Origin: Streptomyces sp. TRM49041
Lineage (GTDB): Bacteria; Actinomycetota; Actinomycetes; Streptomycetales; Streptomycetaceae
Reading direction: 5' to 3'
Length of the DNA: 64,000 nucleotides
NCBI RefSeq assembly: GCF_008271805.1
Contig: NZ_VSRY01000165.1
Span: 124,001-188,000 of the forward strand
Part shown: in pieces, positions 8,874 to 19,119 of the stretch
Position numbering within the stretch: the first letter of the stretch is position 1
Layout: each line of letters starts with the position of its first letter
The notes under the pieces: model-generated
What the model was told of the DNA's origin: nothing
What the model saw: only the letters and a program-made list of their open reading frames with translations
Databases searched by the model: none
Position numbers and translations under genes: made by a program

Positions 8874-9827
8874 GTGTCCGCCAAGACCGACAAGATCGAC
8901 CGCCTCGCCCAGCTGACCCAGGCGAACGAGACCACGTCCGGCGCCAGTCTGTGGCGCGAGGCGTTCCGCCGGCTGAAGGCCAGCAAGATGGCCGTTATCG
9001 GCGCGGTCGTCATCGCCGTGTTCGTCGTCGTCGCCGTCATCGGCCCGTGGGTCGCACCCCATGCGCCGACCGCCCAGACATGGCGCGGCGAGGTCTTCGC
9101 CAACCAGGGCAAGTTCGTCGGCATGCGCGGCGAGAACTGGTTCGGCCTGGACCACCTCGGCCGCGACATGTTCTCCCGCATCCTCGTCGGCGCCCGCCAG
9201 ACCCTTCTGGTCGGTGTCGTCTCGATGCTCATCGGTCTGCTCGTCGGCGCGTGCGTCGGCATGCTGTCCGGTGCCGCCGCCACCCTCGGCGGCAAGGCCG
9301 GCCGCCGCGTCGACACCGTCGTCATGCGGTTCATCGACATGATGCTGTCGCTGCCGTCGCTGCTGCTCGCCGTCTCCATCGCGGCCGTCCTGGGCCAGTC
9401 CCTGACCACCGTGATGATCGCCGTCGGTGTCGTCCAGATCCCGATCTTCGCGCGGCTGCTGCGCGGCTCGATGCTCGCGCAGGGCGGCTCCGACTACGTG
9501 CTCGCGGCCAAGGCGCTGGGTGTGCGGCGGAAGCGGATCGTGCTCACGCAGATCCTGCCGAACTCGCTCAGCCCCGTGATCGTCCAGGCGACCCTCAGCC
9601 TCGCCACCGCGATCATCGAGGCCGCCGCCCTGTCCTACCTGGGCCTGGGCAACCCGGATCCGGCCGTCCCCGAGTGGGGCGTGATGCTCTCCCAGGCGCA
9701 GCGGTTCTTCGACAACGCGCCGATGATGGCCGTCTACCCGGCGGTCGGGATCATCATCACCGCCCTCGGCTTCACCCTGCTCGGCGAGGCCATGCGCGAA
9801 GCCCTCGACCCGAAGCTGCGAGGCTGA
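8874..9827 (+). CDS. Peptide ABC transporter permease (DppC/OppC type)
   Basis: Second permease subunit, 317 residues. It has the longer cytoplasmic N-terminus of the DppC class, a first helix around VVIAVFVVVAVIGPWVAPH, the conserved NWFGLDHLGRDMFSRILVGAR segment and an EAA loop, DYVLAAKALGVRRKRIVLTQILPN. It begins with GTG one base after the previous stop. The ATPase gene starts six bases after its own stop. It probably imports di- or oligopeptides. Confidence 0.93.
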   Translation: MSAKTDKIDRLAQLTQANETTSGASLWREAFRRLKASKMAVIGAVVIAVFVVVAVIGPWVAPHAPTAQTWRGEVFANQGKFVGMRGENWFGLDHLGRDMFSRILVGARQTLLVGVVSMLIGLLVGACVGMLSGAAATLGGKAGRRVDTVVMRFIDMMLSLPSLLLAVSIAAVLGQSLTTVMIAVGVVQIPIFARLLRGSMLAQGGSDYVLAAKALGVRRKRIVLTQILPNSLSPVIVQATLSLATAIIEAAALSYLGLGNPDPAVPEWGVMLSQAQRFFDNAPMMAVYPAVGIIITALGFTLLGEAMREALDPKLRG

Positions 9828-9833
9828 ACTGCC

Positions 9834-11977
<2,144 letters not shown>

Positions 11978-11980
11978 CGC

Positions 11981-12017
11981 CCCGCCCGGGCGCGGGCAGA
12001 CCCCGCGCCCGGGCGGG
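11981..12017 (+). terminator. Terminator of the peptide transporter operon
   Basis: Perfect 16-base inverted repeats (11981-11996 and 12002-12017) with a 5-base loop, starting 4 bases after the last ATPase stop. The stem is entirely G and C, with no U-tract. Confidence 0.8.
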
Positions 12018-12091
12018 CCGGTCCCGCGGGGTGCGCACGCGGGCGTGAGACAGGACGCCGCCGCACGCGCCCCACGCGGTAGAACAGTGCG

Positions 12092-12748
12092 GTGCTCCTG
12101 GATCTGTTCACCCCCTCCGTCCTCCACGCGCTGGACCTCGCCGGCATCTTCGTCTTCGCGATCTCCGGCGCGCTCCTCGCCGTCCGCAAGAACTTCGATG
12201 TCTTCGGCATGGCCGTCCTCGCGGAGGTCACCGCGCTGGGCGGCGGGCTCTTCCGGGACCTGGTCATCGGCGCCGTACCGCCGGCCGCCTTCACCGACCT
12301 CGGGTACTTCCTGATGCCGCTGGTCGCCACCGTCCTGGTGTTCTTCCTGCACCCGGTCGTGGAGCGCACCCAGGCCGCCGTCAACGTCTTCGACGCCGCC
12401 GGCCTCGGGCTGTTCTGTGTGGCCGGGGCGACCAAGGCGTACGAGTACGGGCTCGGGCTGACGCAGTCGGCGGTCCTCGGTCTGGCGACCGCTGTCGGGG
12501 GCGGCGTCCTCCGGGACGTCCTCGCCAACGAGGCGCCGTCGCTGCTCCGCTGGGACCGGGACCTCTACGCGGTGCCGGCGATCGTCGGCGCGACCATGGT
12601 CGTGCTGTTCATCCGGTTCGAGATGCTGAACCCTCTCACCAGCGCTCTCGCCGCCCTCACCGCGTTCGTTCTGCGGCTGCTCGCGCTGCGGTACCGGTGG
12701 CGGGCGCCCCGCGCCTGGAACCGGCGCTCCTCGGCCACCGAGGAGTAG
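12092..12748 (+). CDS. TRIC/UPF0126 family membrane protein
   Basis: The 218-residue membrane protein has about seven helices in two repeated halves. Each half carries the family glycine-arginine motif: GGGLFRDLVIG in the first and GGGVLRDVLANEAP in the second. Bacterial relatives of this fold (YicG/UPF0126) are related to trimeric intracellular cation channels, so a cation channel role is possible but unproven here. The start is GTG at 12092. It stands alone between the transporter terminator and the thioesterase-like gene. The C-terminus is a short basic tail. Confidence 0.85.
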   Translation: MLLDLFTPSVLHALDLAGIFVFAISGALLAVRKNFDVFGMAVLAEVTALGGGLFRDLVIGAVPPAAFTDLGYFLMPLVATVLVFFLHPVVERTQAAVNVFDAAGLGLFCVAGATKAYEYGLGLTQSAVLGLATAVGGGVLRDVLANEAPSLLRWDRDLYAVPAIVGATMVVLFIRFEMLNPLTSALAALTAFVLRLLALRYRWRAPRAWNRRSSATEE

Positions 12749-12800
12749 CGTCGTCGACAAAGCTACCGCTTAGTAATTAGTTGTTGTACCGTTTCTGGTC

Positions 12801-13625
12801 ATGGACAGCAGTCAGTTCGACCGCGACACCGCGGTCACCCTCCGCGAGCCCGGTGTCTACGACACGGACCTCTCCGCCGAGTGGACCATCTTCGGCGTCG
12901 TCAACGGCGGCTACCTGCTCGCCCTGCTGGGCCGCGCCCTCGGTGAGGCGCTGCCGCACCCGGACCCCTTCTCGGTCTCGGCCCACTATCTGGCGCCCTC
13001 CCTCCCCGGCCCGGCCGTGATCCGTACCGAGACGGTCCGTACCGGGCGCACGCTCTCCACCGGCCAGGCGTCCCTCTTCCAGTACGCCGAGGACGGCACC
13101 GAGACCGAGCGCATCCGTGTCGTCGCCACGTACGGCGACCTGGGCGGCCTGCCGGACGACGTCCGTACGACCGCGAAGCCGCCGGCCATCCCGCCGTACG
13201 AGCACTGCTTCGGCCCGTCGGACGCCCCGGTGCCGCTGCCCGGCTCCGCCGAGATCACCCGGCTGCTGGACATCAGGCTGGACCCGGCGACCATCGGCTG
13301 GGCCGTCGGCGAGCCCTCCGGCAAGGGGGAGATGCGCGGCTGGTTCGGTCTCGCCGACGGTCGCGACCCCGACCCGCTCTCGCTGCTCCTGACGGTCGAC
13401 GCGCTCCCGCCGACCGCGTTCGACCTCGGCCTCCAGGGCTGGACGCCGACCGTCGAACTCACCACGCACATCCGCTGCCGCCCCGCCCCCGGCCCGCTGC
13501 GGGTCGCCATCACCACCCGCAACCTCGCGGGCGGCTTCCTGGAGGAGGACGCCGAGGTCTGGGACAGCGCCGACCGCCTGGTCGCCCAGTCCCGCCAGCT
13601 CGCCCGCGCTCCCCGCGAGGCGTAA
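12801..13625 (+). CDS. Acyl-CoA thioesterase-like hotdog protein
   Basis: The 274-residue protein is of the double-hotdog TesB-like class. The N-terminal half carries VVNGGYLLALLGRAL and then DPFSVSAHYLAPSLPGPA, as in actinobacterial thioesterase-superfamily proteins. The C-terminal half has TAFDLGLQGWTPTVELTTHIRCRP and a closing DRLVAQSRQLARAP. It probably hydrolyses an acyl-CoA; the substrate is unknown. The short upstream gap (12749-12800) is AT-rich for this genome (CTTAGTAATTAG) and probably holds its promoter. It converges on the TetR gene. Confidence 0.82.
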   Translation: MDSSQFDRDTAVTLREPGVYDTDLSAEWTIFGVVNGGYLLALLGRALGEALPHPDPFSVSAHYLAPSLPGPAVIRTETVRTGRTLSTGQASLFQYAEDGTETERIRVVATYGDLGGLPDDVRTTAKPPAIPPYEHCFGPSDAPVPLPGSAEITRLLDIRLDPATIGWAVGEPSGKGEMRGWFGLADGRDPDPLSLLLTVDALPPTAFDLGLQGWTPTVELTTHIRCRPAPGPLRVAITTRNLAGGFLEEDAEVWDSADRLVAQSRQLARAPREA

Positions 13626-13681
13626 CCGGGACCGGCGCGGGGGGCGTACGCGTACGGCCCAGGACGCGCCGCGCGCACCGG

Positions 13682-14323
13682 TCAGTCAAGCCAGTGGCGG
13701 CGGCCCAGGCTCACCAGTCGCAGCCGCCGCCGCGCCACCCGCGCCACGCGCTCCCGGGCGGCGGGGTCCTCCTCCGCCGCCAGGAACGCGGACGCGGTCA
13801 TCACCATGAGGTCGACGTACAGGCCCGCCAGCATCAGCAGATCGTCCCGCTCCCAGCCGGCCGCCTCCGGGGGCCGCCCCAGCCCGTCGGCCACCTCCTC
13901 GGCGAACCGGTCGAGTTCGCCCCCGATCGCGTCGCGCACCGCCCGCACCCCGCCGTGCCGCTCGCGCACCAGGAACCGGACGTGCGCCGGGAAGTCCCGT
14001 ACCAGCCCCGCGATCAGGTCCACCGTCGCGGCGATCCGCTCCTCGCTGTCCCCGGTGGTTGCGAGCGTCGTACGGATCGTCCCGTGCAGGCTGCCCAGCG
14101 CCTCGTCCACCAGGGCGACCCCGAGGTCGGCGGTGTCGCGGAAGTGCCGGTAGAAGGCCGTCGGGGCGATGCCCACCGCGCGGGTCACCTCCCGCAGCCC
14201 CAGGCTGCTGAGGCTCTGGTTCTCGAGCAGCGCGAGCGCGGCGTCCATCAGTGCCTGGCGGGTCTTCCGCTTCTGCGCCTGCCGGACTCCCATGGCTCCG
14301 GGGCTCCCGGTGGTGTGACTCAT
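13682..14323 (-). CDS. TetR family transcriptional regulator
   Basis: A DNA-binding repressor of 213 residues. The N-terminal HTH spans about residues 20-65 (TRQALMDAALALLENQ, then LREVTRAVGIAPTAFYRHFRDTADLG). The C-terminal ligand domain resembles FabR-type regulators of fatty acid genes; that likeness is inferred from the overall sequence. It faces two tiny membrane-protein genes across a 105-base gap that contains a perfect palindrome. It probably represses itself and those genes. The neighbouring thioesterase-like gene suggests a lipid link. Confidence 0.88.
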   Translation of the reverse strand: MSHTTGSPGAMGVRQAQKRKTRQALMDAALALLENQSLSSLGLREVTRAVGIAPTAFYRHFRDTADLGVALVDEALGSLHGTIRTTLATTGDSEERIAATVDLIAGLVRDFPAHVRFLVRERHGGVRAVRDAIGGELDRFAEEVADGLGRPPEAAGWERDDLLMLAGLYVDLMVMTASAFLAAEEDPAARERVARVARRRLRLVSLGRRHWLD

Positions 14324-14337
14324 GCCATGCAGTAAAC

Positions 14338-14356
14338 AACCGTTCTCCGAACGGTT
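14338..14356. promoter_or_regulatory. Palindromic operator, probably for the TetR regulator
   Basis: AACCGTTC-TCC-GAACGGTT is a perfect 8-base inverted repeat with a 3-base spacer. It begins 15 bases upstream of the TetR start. A further CCGTTCGGAG half-site lies at 14409-14418, just before the ribosome binding site of the 55-residue ORF. The position between divergent genes fits an autoregulatory operator. Confidence 0.7.
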
Positions 14357-14428
14357 CCAGTGGCGCCAAGTGACTAGACTGATGGGTCAGTGCACAGTTG
14401 TAACCTCACCGTTCGGAGAGGCAACCCG

Positions 14429-14596
14429 ATGCTCTTTCTCGTCGCCGCCCTGCTGTTGTTGGGCACGGTCCTCGGCACCGCCGCCTTCGTGCCCCTTCCC
14501 GTCACCGCCGCCGGGGCCACCGCCATCGCCGCCTGGCTGCTCGTCTTCGCCGCCCGTGAGCGCCTCGCCCGCCGGCGTCGGCGCTGTCAGCACTGA
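14429..14596 (+). CDS. Small two-helix membrane protein
   Basis: The 55-residue protein consists of two hydrophobic helices (residues about 1-20 and 22-40) separated by VPLPV and ends in a strongly basic tail, RERLARRRRRCQH. GGAGAGG lies at a good distance before this ATG; the longer in-frame reading from 14390 lacks one. I do not recognise a family. It is 14 bases before the DUF4190-like gene and divergent from the TetR gene whose operator overlaps its promoter. Confidence 0.6.
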   Translation: MLFLVAALLLLGTVLGTAAFVPLPVTAAGATAIAAWLLVFAARERLARRRRRCQH

Positions 14597-14610
14597 GAGG
14601 CCGATCCGCC

Positions 14611-14865
14611 ATGGAAAACGCCGTGATCCCGCGCAGCGACGCCGACGGCATGGCCGTCGCCGCCTTCGTACTCGGCCTCGTCGGCCTGCTCGTCCTCAAC
14701 ATCGTCCTCGGCCCGATGGCCATCGGCCTCGCCGTGCTCGCGCTGCGCCGCGGCACCCAGCGCCGCGGCCGCGCCCTCCTCGGTCTCGCCCTCGGACTCG
14801 CCGATCTCGCCCTCCTGGCCACGCTCGTGTCCGTGACCGGCACCGTGTCGTGGAGCCTCGCCTGA
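14611..14865 (+). CDS. DUF4190-like small membrane protein
   Basis: An 84-residue protein with two membrane segments (about residues 14-36 and 55-78) and the AVAAFVLGLVGLLVLNIVLGP and LALRRGTQRRGRALLG pattern seen in DUF4190 proteins. Its function is unknown. It probably forms a two-gene unit with the preceding 55-residue membrane protein under TetR control. The 182 bases up to the cysteine desulfurase hold short GC-rich repeats (CCGGGCAGGCCGGGGAG...) and no gene. Confidence 0.65.
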   Translation: MENAVIPRSDADGMAVAAFVLGLVGLLVLNIVLGPMAIGLAVLALRRGTQRRGRALLGLALGLADLALLATLVSVTGTVSWSLA

Positions 14866-15047
14866 CCCGTCCGGTGGGGCCGGGCAGGCCGGGGAGCCGA
14901 GCCGGGCAGGCCGGGGAGCGGAGCCGGGTCGACGTCCTGGCCGCACCGGGGCCGAGGGCCGTGCCGCGCCCCGGGCGGGCGTCCGGGCCGAATGGCCGGA
15001 TACGCCCCCGCCGGGCGGCCGCCCCGGGCTCGTAGAATCGGTGCACC

Positions 15048-16211
15048 ATGGCTTACCTCGACCACGCCGCGACCACTCCGATGCTCCCGGAGGCGATCGA
15101 GGCGATGACCGCCCAGCTCACCGCCACGGGCAACGCATCGTCCCTGCACGCCGCCGGGCGCCGGGCCCGCCGCACCGTCGAGGAGGCCCGCGAGACCCTC
15201 GCCGAGGCGCTCGGCGCGCGCCCCAGCGAGGTCGTCCTCACCTCCGGTGGCACGGAGGCCGACAATCTCGCCGTCAAGGGCCTCTACTGGTCCCGCAGGG
15301 ACGCCGACCCGCGCCGCGTACGGGTTCTCGCGAGCCCCGTCGAGCACCACGCCGTCCTGGACGCCGTCCACTGGCTCGGCGACCACGAGGGCGCCACCGT
15401 CGAGTACCTGCCTGTCGACGCGTACGGCCGTGTCCACCCCGACGCGCTGCGCGAGGCCATCGCCCGCGACCCCGACAGCGTCGCCCTGGCCGCCGTGATG
15501 TGGGCCAACAACGAGATCGGCACCATCATGCCGGTCCGCGAACTCGCCGACGTCGCCCGCGAGTTCGACGTCCCGCTGCACTCGGACGCCGTCCAGGCGG
15601 TCGGCCAGGTCCCGGTCGGCTTCGCCGACTCCGGACTCGCCGCCATGGCCGTGTCCGGGCACAAGATCGGCGGACCCTACGGCATCGGGGCGCTCCTCCT
15701 CGGCCGCGAGTACAGCCCCGTACCCGTGCTGCACGGCGGTGGCCAGGAGCGCCACGTCCGCTCCGGCACGCTCGACGTCCCCGCCGTCGCCGCCTTCGCC
15801 GTCGCCGCGCGGGTCGCCGGCGAGCACCGCGAGGAGTTCGCCCGCGACATCGGTGCCCTGCGCGACGAGCTGATCGACGCCGTCCGTACGGCCGTTCCGG
15901 ACGCCGTGCTCGGCGGCGACCCCGACGACCGGCTCCCCGCCAACGCCCACTTCAGCTTCCCCGGCTGCGAGGGCGACTCCCTGCTCCTCCTCCTGGACGC
16001 CCAGGGCATCGAGTGCTCCACCGGCTCCGCCTGCACCGCCGGCGTCGCCCAGCCCAGCCATGTCCTGCTGGCCACCGGCACCGACCCCGACCTGGCGCGC
16101 GGCACGCTCCGCTTCACCCTCGGCCACACCTCCACCCGCGCCGACGTCGAAGCCCTCGCGAAGGCCATCGGCCCGGCCGTGGAGCGGGCGAGGACGGCGG
16201 GCCTCAGCTAG
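15048..16211 (+). CDS. Cysteine desulfurase (NifS/IscS-like)
   Basis: PLP enzyme of 387 residues that releases sulfur from cysteine as an enzyme persulfide. The PLP lysine is in VSGHKIGGPYGIGAL, and the catalytic cysteine in ECSTGSACTAG. The MAYLDHAATTPM start is typical of NifS-like enzymes. The next plus-strand gene is mnmA, which needs such a sulfur source for tRNA 2-thiolation, so this protein is the likely donor. Its 3' end overlaps the convergent amidase gene by 8 bases. Confidence 0.93.
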   Translation: MAYLDHAATTPMLPEAIEAMTAQLTATGNASSLHAAGRRARRTVEEARETLAEALGARPSEVVLTSGGTEADNLAVKGLYWSRRDADPRRVRVLASPVEHHAVLDAVHWLGDHEGATVEYLPVDAYGRVHPDALREAIARDPDSVALAAVMWANNEIGTIMPVRELADVAREFDVPLHSDAVQAVGQVPVGFADSGLAAMAVSGHKIGGPYGIGALLLGREYSPVPVLHGGGQERHVRSGTLDVPAVAAFAVAARVAGEHREEFARDIGALRDELIDAVRTAVPDAVLGGDPDDRLPANAHFSFPGCEGDSLLLLLDAQGIECSTGSACTAGVAQPSHVLLATGTDPDLARGTLRFTLGHTSTRADVEALAKAIGPAVERARTAGLS

Positions 16212-16926
16212 CCGGCGCCGCCCTCGTGGTCGCCGCCCTCGTGCCCGGGGCCGGGGCGGACGGCGACGGTGGCGGTGACGCGGGGCGCGCCGCGGCCTCC
16301 CGTACGAGCCTGATGTACCGGTCCCAGTCCCAGTGCGGCCCGGGGTCCGTGTGGTCCGTGCCCTCGACCTCCACATGGCCGATGATGTGCTCCCGGTCCA
16401 CGGGTATGGCGTACCGGGCGCATATGTCGGCCGCCAGCCGCGCCGAGGACTCGTACATGGCCGCGGTGAAGTCCTGCGGCCGGTCCACGAAGCCCTCGTG
16501 CTCGATGCCGACGCTCCGCTCGTTCATGCTCCGGTTCCCCGCGTGGAACGCCACGTCCAGCTCGCGGATCATCTGCGCTATGCGCCCGTCCTTGCCCACC
16601 ACATAGTGCGCGGCCGCGCCGTGCCCCGGGTTCTTGAACACGCGCAGCGCCGTCGCGTAGCTGCCCTGCACGACATGGATCACGATCCGGTCGATGCCGA
16701 AGTCGTCCGGGCGGTCGGCCCGCCGCCAGTTCGCGCGGGCCGCCGCCGTCCACTGCGCGTCCGCGTGGTCCAGCTCACCCTCCACCCGCTTCTTCTCCGT
16801 GCCCGGAAGCCGCCACCACATCCGCCTCAGCTCGTCCCACCCCAGCGCCGCCGCGCCCGCCACGGCGGCCCCGCCACCGATCAGCAGGGCACGCCGCCCC
16901 ACCCGTCCGCTCTGTTCACTGCCCAT
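16204..16926 (-). CDS. N-acetylmuramoyl-L-alanine amidase (Amidase_2 type)
   Basis: A 240-residue secreted or membrane-anchored peptidoglycan amidase. The N-terminus RVGRRALLIGGGAAVAGAAAL is a hydrophobic signal with a twin arginine, so Tat export is possible. The Amidase_2 domain shows DRIVIHVVQGS, AAHYVVGKDGRI, SVGIEHEG and GHVEVEGTDHTDPGPHWDW, which include the usual zinc-binding histidines. The C-terminus is Pro/Ala/Ser/Thr-rich. It lies inverted between cysteine desulfurase and mnmA. Confidence 0.85.
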   Translation of the reverse strand: MGSEQSGRVGRRALLIGGGAAVAGAAALGWDELRRMWWRLPGTEKKRVEGELDHADAQWTAAARANWRRADRPDDFGIDRIVIHVVQGSYATALRVFKNPGHGAAAHYVVGKDGRIAQMIRELDVAFHAGNRSMNERSVGIEHEGFVDRPQDFTAAMYESSARLAADICARYAIPVDREHIIGHVEVEGTDHTDPGPHWDWDRYIRLVREAAARPASPPPSPSAPAPGTRAATTRAAPAS

Positions 16927-16987
16927 GTGACCGTGAACGCTTACTCACGCGACTACGGTTCCCGGAGCCCCGTACCCTGGTAGCGCT

Positions 16988-18115
16988 ATGACTGAGACCT
17001 CCCAGCGCCCCCTCCGTGTCCTCGCCGCCATGTCCGGCGGCGTCGACTCCGCCGTCGCCGCCGCCCGTGCCGCCGAGGCGGGACACGACGTGACGGGGGT
17101 GCATCTGGCGCTCTCCGCGAATCCGCAGTCCTTCCGCACCGGTGCGCGAGGCTGCTGCACCATCGAGGACTCGCGCGACGCCCGCCGTGCCGCCGACGTG
17201 ATCGGCATCCCCTTCTACGTCTGGGACCTGGCGGAGCGTTTCCGCGAGGACGTGGTGGAGGACTTCGTCGCCGAGTACGAGGCGGGGCGTACGCCCAACC
17301 CGTGCCTGCGGTGCAACGAGAAGATCAAGTTCGCGGCCCTCCTCGACAAGGCCCTCGCCCTCGGCTTCGACGCGGTCTGCACGGGCCACTACGCGAAGGT
17401 CGTCACCCTCGCCGACGGCACGCGGGAACTGCACCGCGCCTCCGACATGGCCAAGGACCAGTCGTACGTCCTCGGCGTTCTCGACGAGCGGCAGCTCGCC
17501 CACGCCATGTTCCCGCTCGGCGACACGCTCACCACCAAGGACGAGATCCGCGCCGAGGCCGAGCGCCGGGGCCTGGCCGTCGCCAAGAAGCCCGACAGCC
17601 ACGACATCTGCTTCATCGCCGACGGTGACACCCAGGGCTTTCTCGCCTCCCGCCTCGGCAGGGCCGAGGGCGACATCGTCGACGAGTCCGGCGCCAGGCT
17701 CGGCACCCACGACGGCGCCTACGGCTTCACCATCGGCCAGCGCAAGGGCCTGCGCATCGGCCACCCGGCCCCGGACGGCAAGCCCCGCTACGTCCTGGAC
17801 ATCTCGCCGGTGGACAACACCGTCACCGTCGGCCCCGCCGAGGCCCTGGACGTGACCGCCCTTACCGCCGTCAAGCCCCGCTGGTGCGGCCGCGCCCCCG
17901 ACGGGCCAGGCACGTACACCGCCCAGCTCCGGGCCCACGGCGGCGAGACGGAGGTGACGGCCGAGCTGACCGGCGGCGAACTCCGCGTCACCTTCGCGGA
18001 GCCGGTCCGCGGCGTCGCCCCGGGCCAGGCGATCGTCCTCTACGCCGGCACCCGAGTGGTCGGCTCGGCCACCATCGCCACAACGACCCGCCGCACGGCG
18101 ACGGTCACTGCCTGA
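16988..18115 (+). CDS. mnmA: tRNA 2-thiouridine(34) synthase
   Basis: ATP-dependent enzyme that thiolates U34 of tRNAs for Lys, Glu and Gln. It is 375 residues long, with PP-loop SGGVDSAVAAARA at the N-terminus. The catalytic cysteines are in NPCLRCNEKIKF and DSHDICFIADGD, with GHYAKV between them. The Cys residues and the TIGQRKGLRIGH segment match the family. The sulfur donor is probably the cysteine desulfurase encoded upstream. The start region MTETSQRPLRVLAAMSGGVD matches family members. Confidence 0.95.
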   Translation: MTETSQRPLRVLAAMSGGVDSAVAAARAAEAGHDVTGVHLALSANPQSFRTGARGCCTIEDSRDARRAADVIGIPFYVWDLAERFREDVVEDFVAEYEAGRTPNPCLRCNEKIKFAALLDKALALGFDAVCTGHYAKVVTLADGTRELHRASDMAKDQSYVLGVLDERQLAHAMFPLGDTLTTKDEIRAEAERRGLAVAKKPDSHDICFIADGDTQGFLASRLGRAEGDIVDESGARLGTHDGAYGFTIGQRKGLRIGHPAPDGKPRYVLDISPVDNTVTVGPAEALDVTALTAVKPRWCGRAPDGPGTYTAQLRAHGGETEVTAELTGGELRVTFAEPVRGVAPGQAIVLYAGTRVVGSATIATTTRRTATVTA

Positions 18116-18118
18116 GGC

Positions 18119-18170
18119 CCTGTCCCGATCGCTCCCGTCCCGATCAGGTCCCGTCCCGATCAGGTCCCGT
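18119..18170. repeat. Short tandem repeat between mnmA and the DUF427 gene
   Basis: A 16-base unit, CCCGTCCCGATCAGGT, occurs about two and a half times between the convergent genes mnmA and DUF427. No gene is visible in it. It may contribute to transcript ends, but it forms no clear hairpin. Confidence 0.5.
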
Positions 18171-18175
18171 GCCGT

Positions 18176-18502
18176 TCACGTCTCGTCCGGGCCGTAGAAG
18201 CAGAAGTGCCCCTTGATGGCCGCCACTTCGGGCTTCGGGTCCGGGTAGGCCCATACCGCGTCCGGGCGGCCGGGGAGGGACCAGTACGACGCGGTGCCCT
18301 TGAACGGGCAGTACGTGTGCTTCCCGGACGGCTCCAGCAAGTCGGTGCGGACGTCCTCGGGCGGCAGATAGTGGCGTACGCGGCAGCCCGTTTCGCGCAG
18401 GGCGAGGGCGCGGCGGCTGTCGGCGACGATCTGCCCGTCCCGCTCGACCCGGACCGGCCCGTCGGCCGGCTCGACGGTGATGCGGTGTCCTGATGGCGTC
18501 AT
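18176..18502 (-). CDS. DUF427 domain protein
   Basis: The 108-residue protein is a single DUF427 domain: VRVERDGQIVADSRRALALRE, YLPPEDVRTDLLEPSGKHTYCPFKG, TASYWSLPG and AIKGHFCFYG are the family pattern. The family has a small beta-rich fold of unknown biochemical role. The ATG at 18502 is chosen because the domain starts there; an in-frame reading from 18571 would overlap the divergent LOG-like gene start at 18564. Confidence 0.85.
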   Translation of the reverse strand: MTPSGHRITVEPADGPVRVERDGQIVADSRRALALRETGCRVRHYLPPEDVRTDLLEPSGKHTYCPFKGTASYWSLPGRPDAVWAYPDPKPEVAAIKGHFCFYGPDET

Positions 18503-18563
18503 ATCCGGGTCAACGGCGCCCGGTCCGGCCGTGTTCCCCGTTCCGGCCCCGTACGGTTGCGCC

Positions 18564-19103
18564 ATGAACATCTGCGTCTTCCTCTCCGCCGCCGACCTGC
18601 ACGAGCGCTACACCGGCCCCGCGCGCGAGTTCGCCGGACTCCTCGCCAAGGGCGGCCACACTCTCGTCTGGGGCGGTTCCGACGCCGGTCTCATGAAGGT
18701 CGTCGCCGACGCCGCGCAGGCGGCGGGCGGACGGCTCCTCGGCGTCTCGGTGGACTTCCTCTCCCACAAGGCGCGCCCCGACACCGACGAGATGGTCGTC
18801 ACCAAGGATCTCGCCGAACGCAAGGCGCAGATGCTCGCCCGGGCCGACGCGATCGTCGTCATGGTCGGCGGCACCGGCACGCTCGACGAAGCCACGGAGA
18901 TCCTGGAGCTGAAGAAGCACGGCCTGCACACCAAGCCGGTCGTGCTGCTCAACACGGCCGGTTTCTACGACGGCCTGAAGCAGCAGTTCCGCCGCATGGA
19001 CGAGGAGGGCTTCCTGCCGCTGCCCCTCACCGACCTGGTCTTCTTCGCCGAGGACGGCGTTTCGGCGCTGGCCTACCTGGAAGAGGTCGCCGGGATTCGC
19101 TAG
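18564..19103 (+). CDS. LOG-like Rossmann-fold protein
   Basis: A 179-residue protein of the LOG/TIGR00730-like lysine decarboxylase-related family. It starts MNICVFLSAADLHERY and carries GGSDAGLMKVVADAA and DLAERKAQML. The hallmark PGGxGTxxE motif appears here as VGGTGTLDEATE, so the proline is replaced. Some relatives are nucleotide phosphoribohydrolases that make cytokinin-like bases; whether this one is active cannot be told. It is separated from the SDR gene by 16 bases. Confidence 0.8.
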   Translation: MNICVFLSAADLHERYTGPAREFAGLLAKGGHTLVWGGSDAGLMKVVADAAQAAGGRLLGVSVDFLSHKARPDTDEMVVTKDLAERKAQMLARADAIVVMVGGTGTLDEATEILELKKHGLHTKPVVLLNTAGFYDGLKQQFRRMDEEGFLPLPLTDLVFFAEDGVSALAYLEEVAGIR

Positions 19104-19119
19104 GTGCCGGGGTGCGAGC

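Noticed and set aside
14502..16376. 624-codon minus-strand frame over DUF4190 and cysteine desulfurase
   Set aside because: Antisense mirror of a clear desulfurase gene; Arg-rich ends and no domain.
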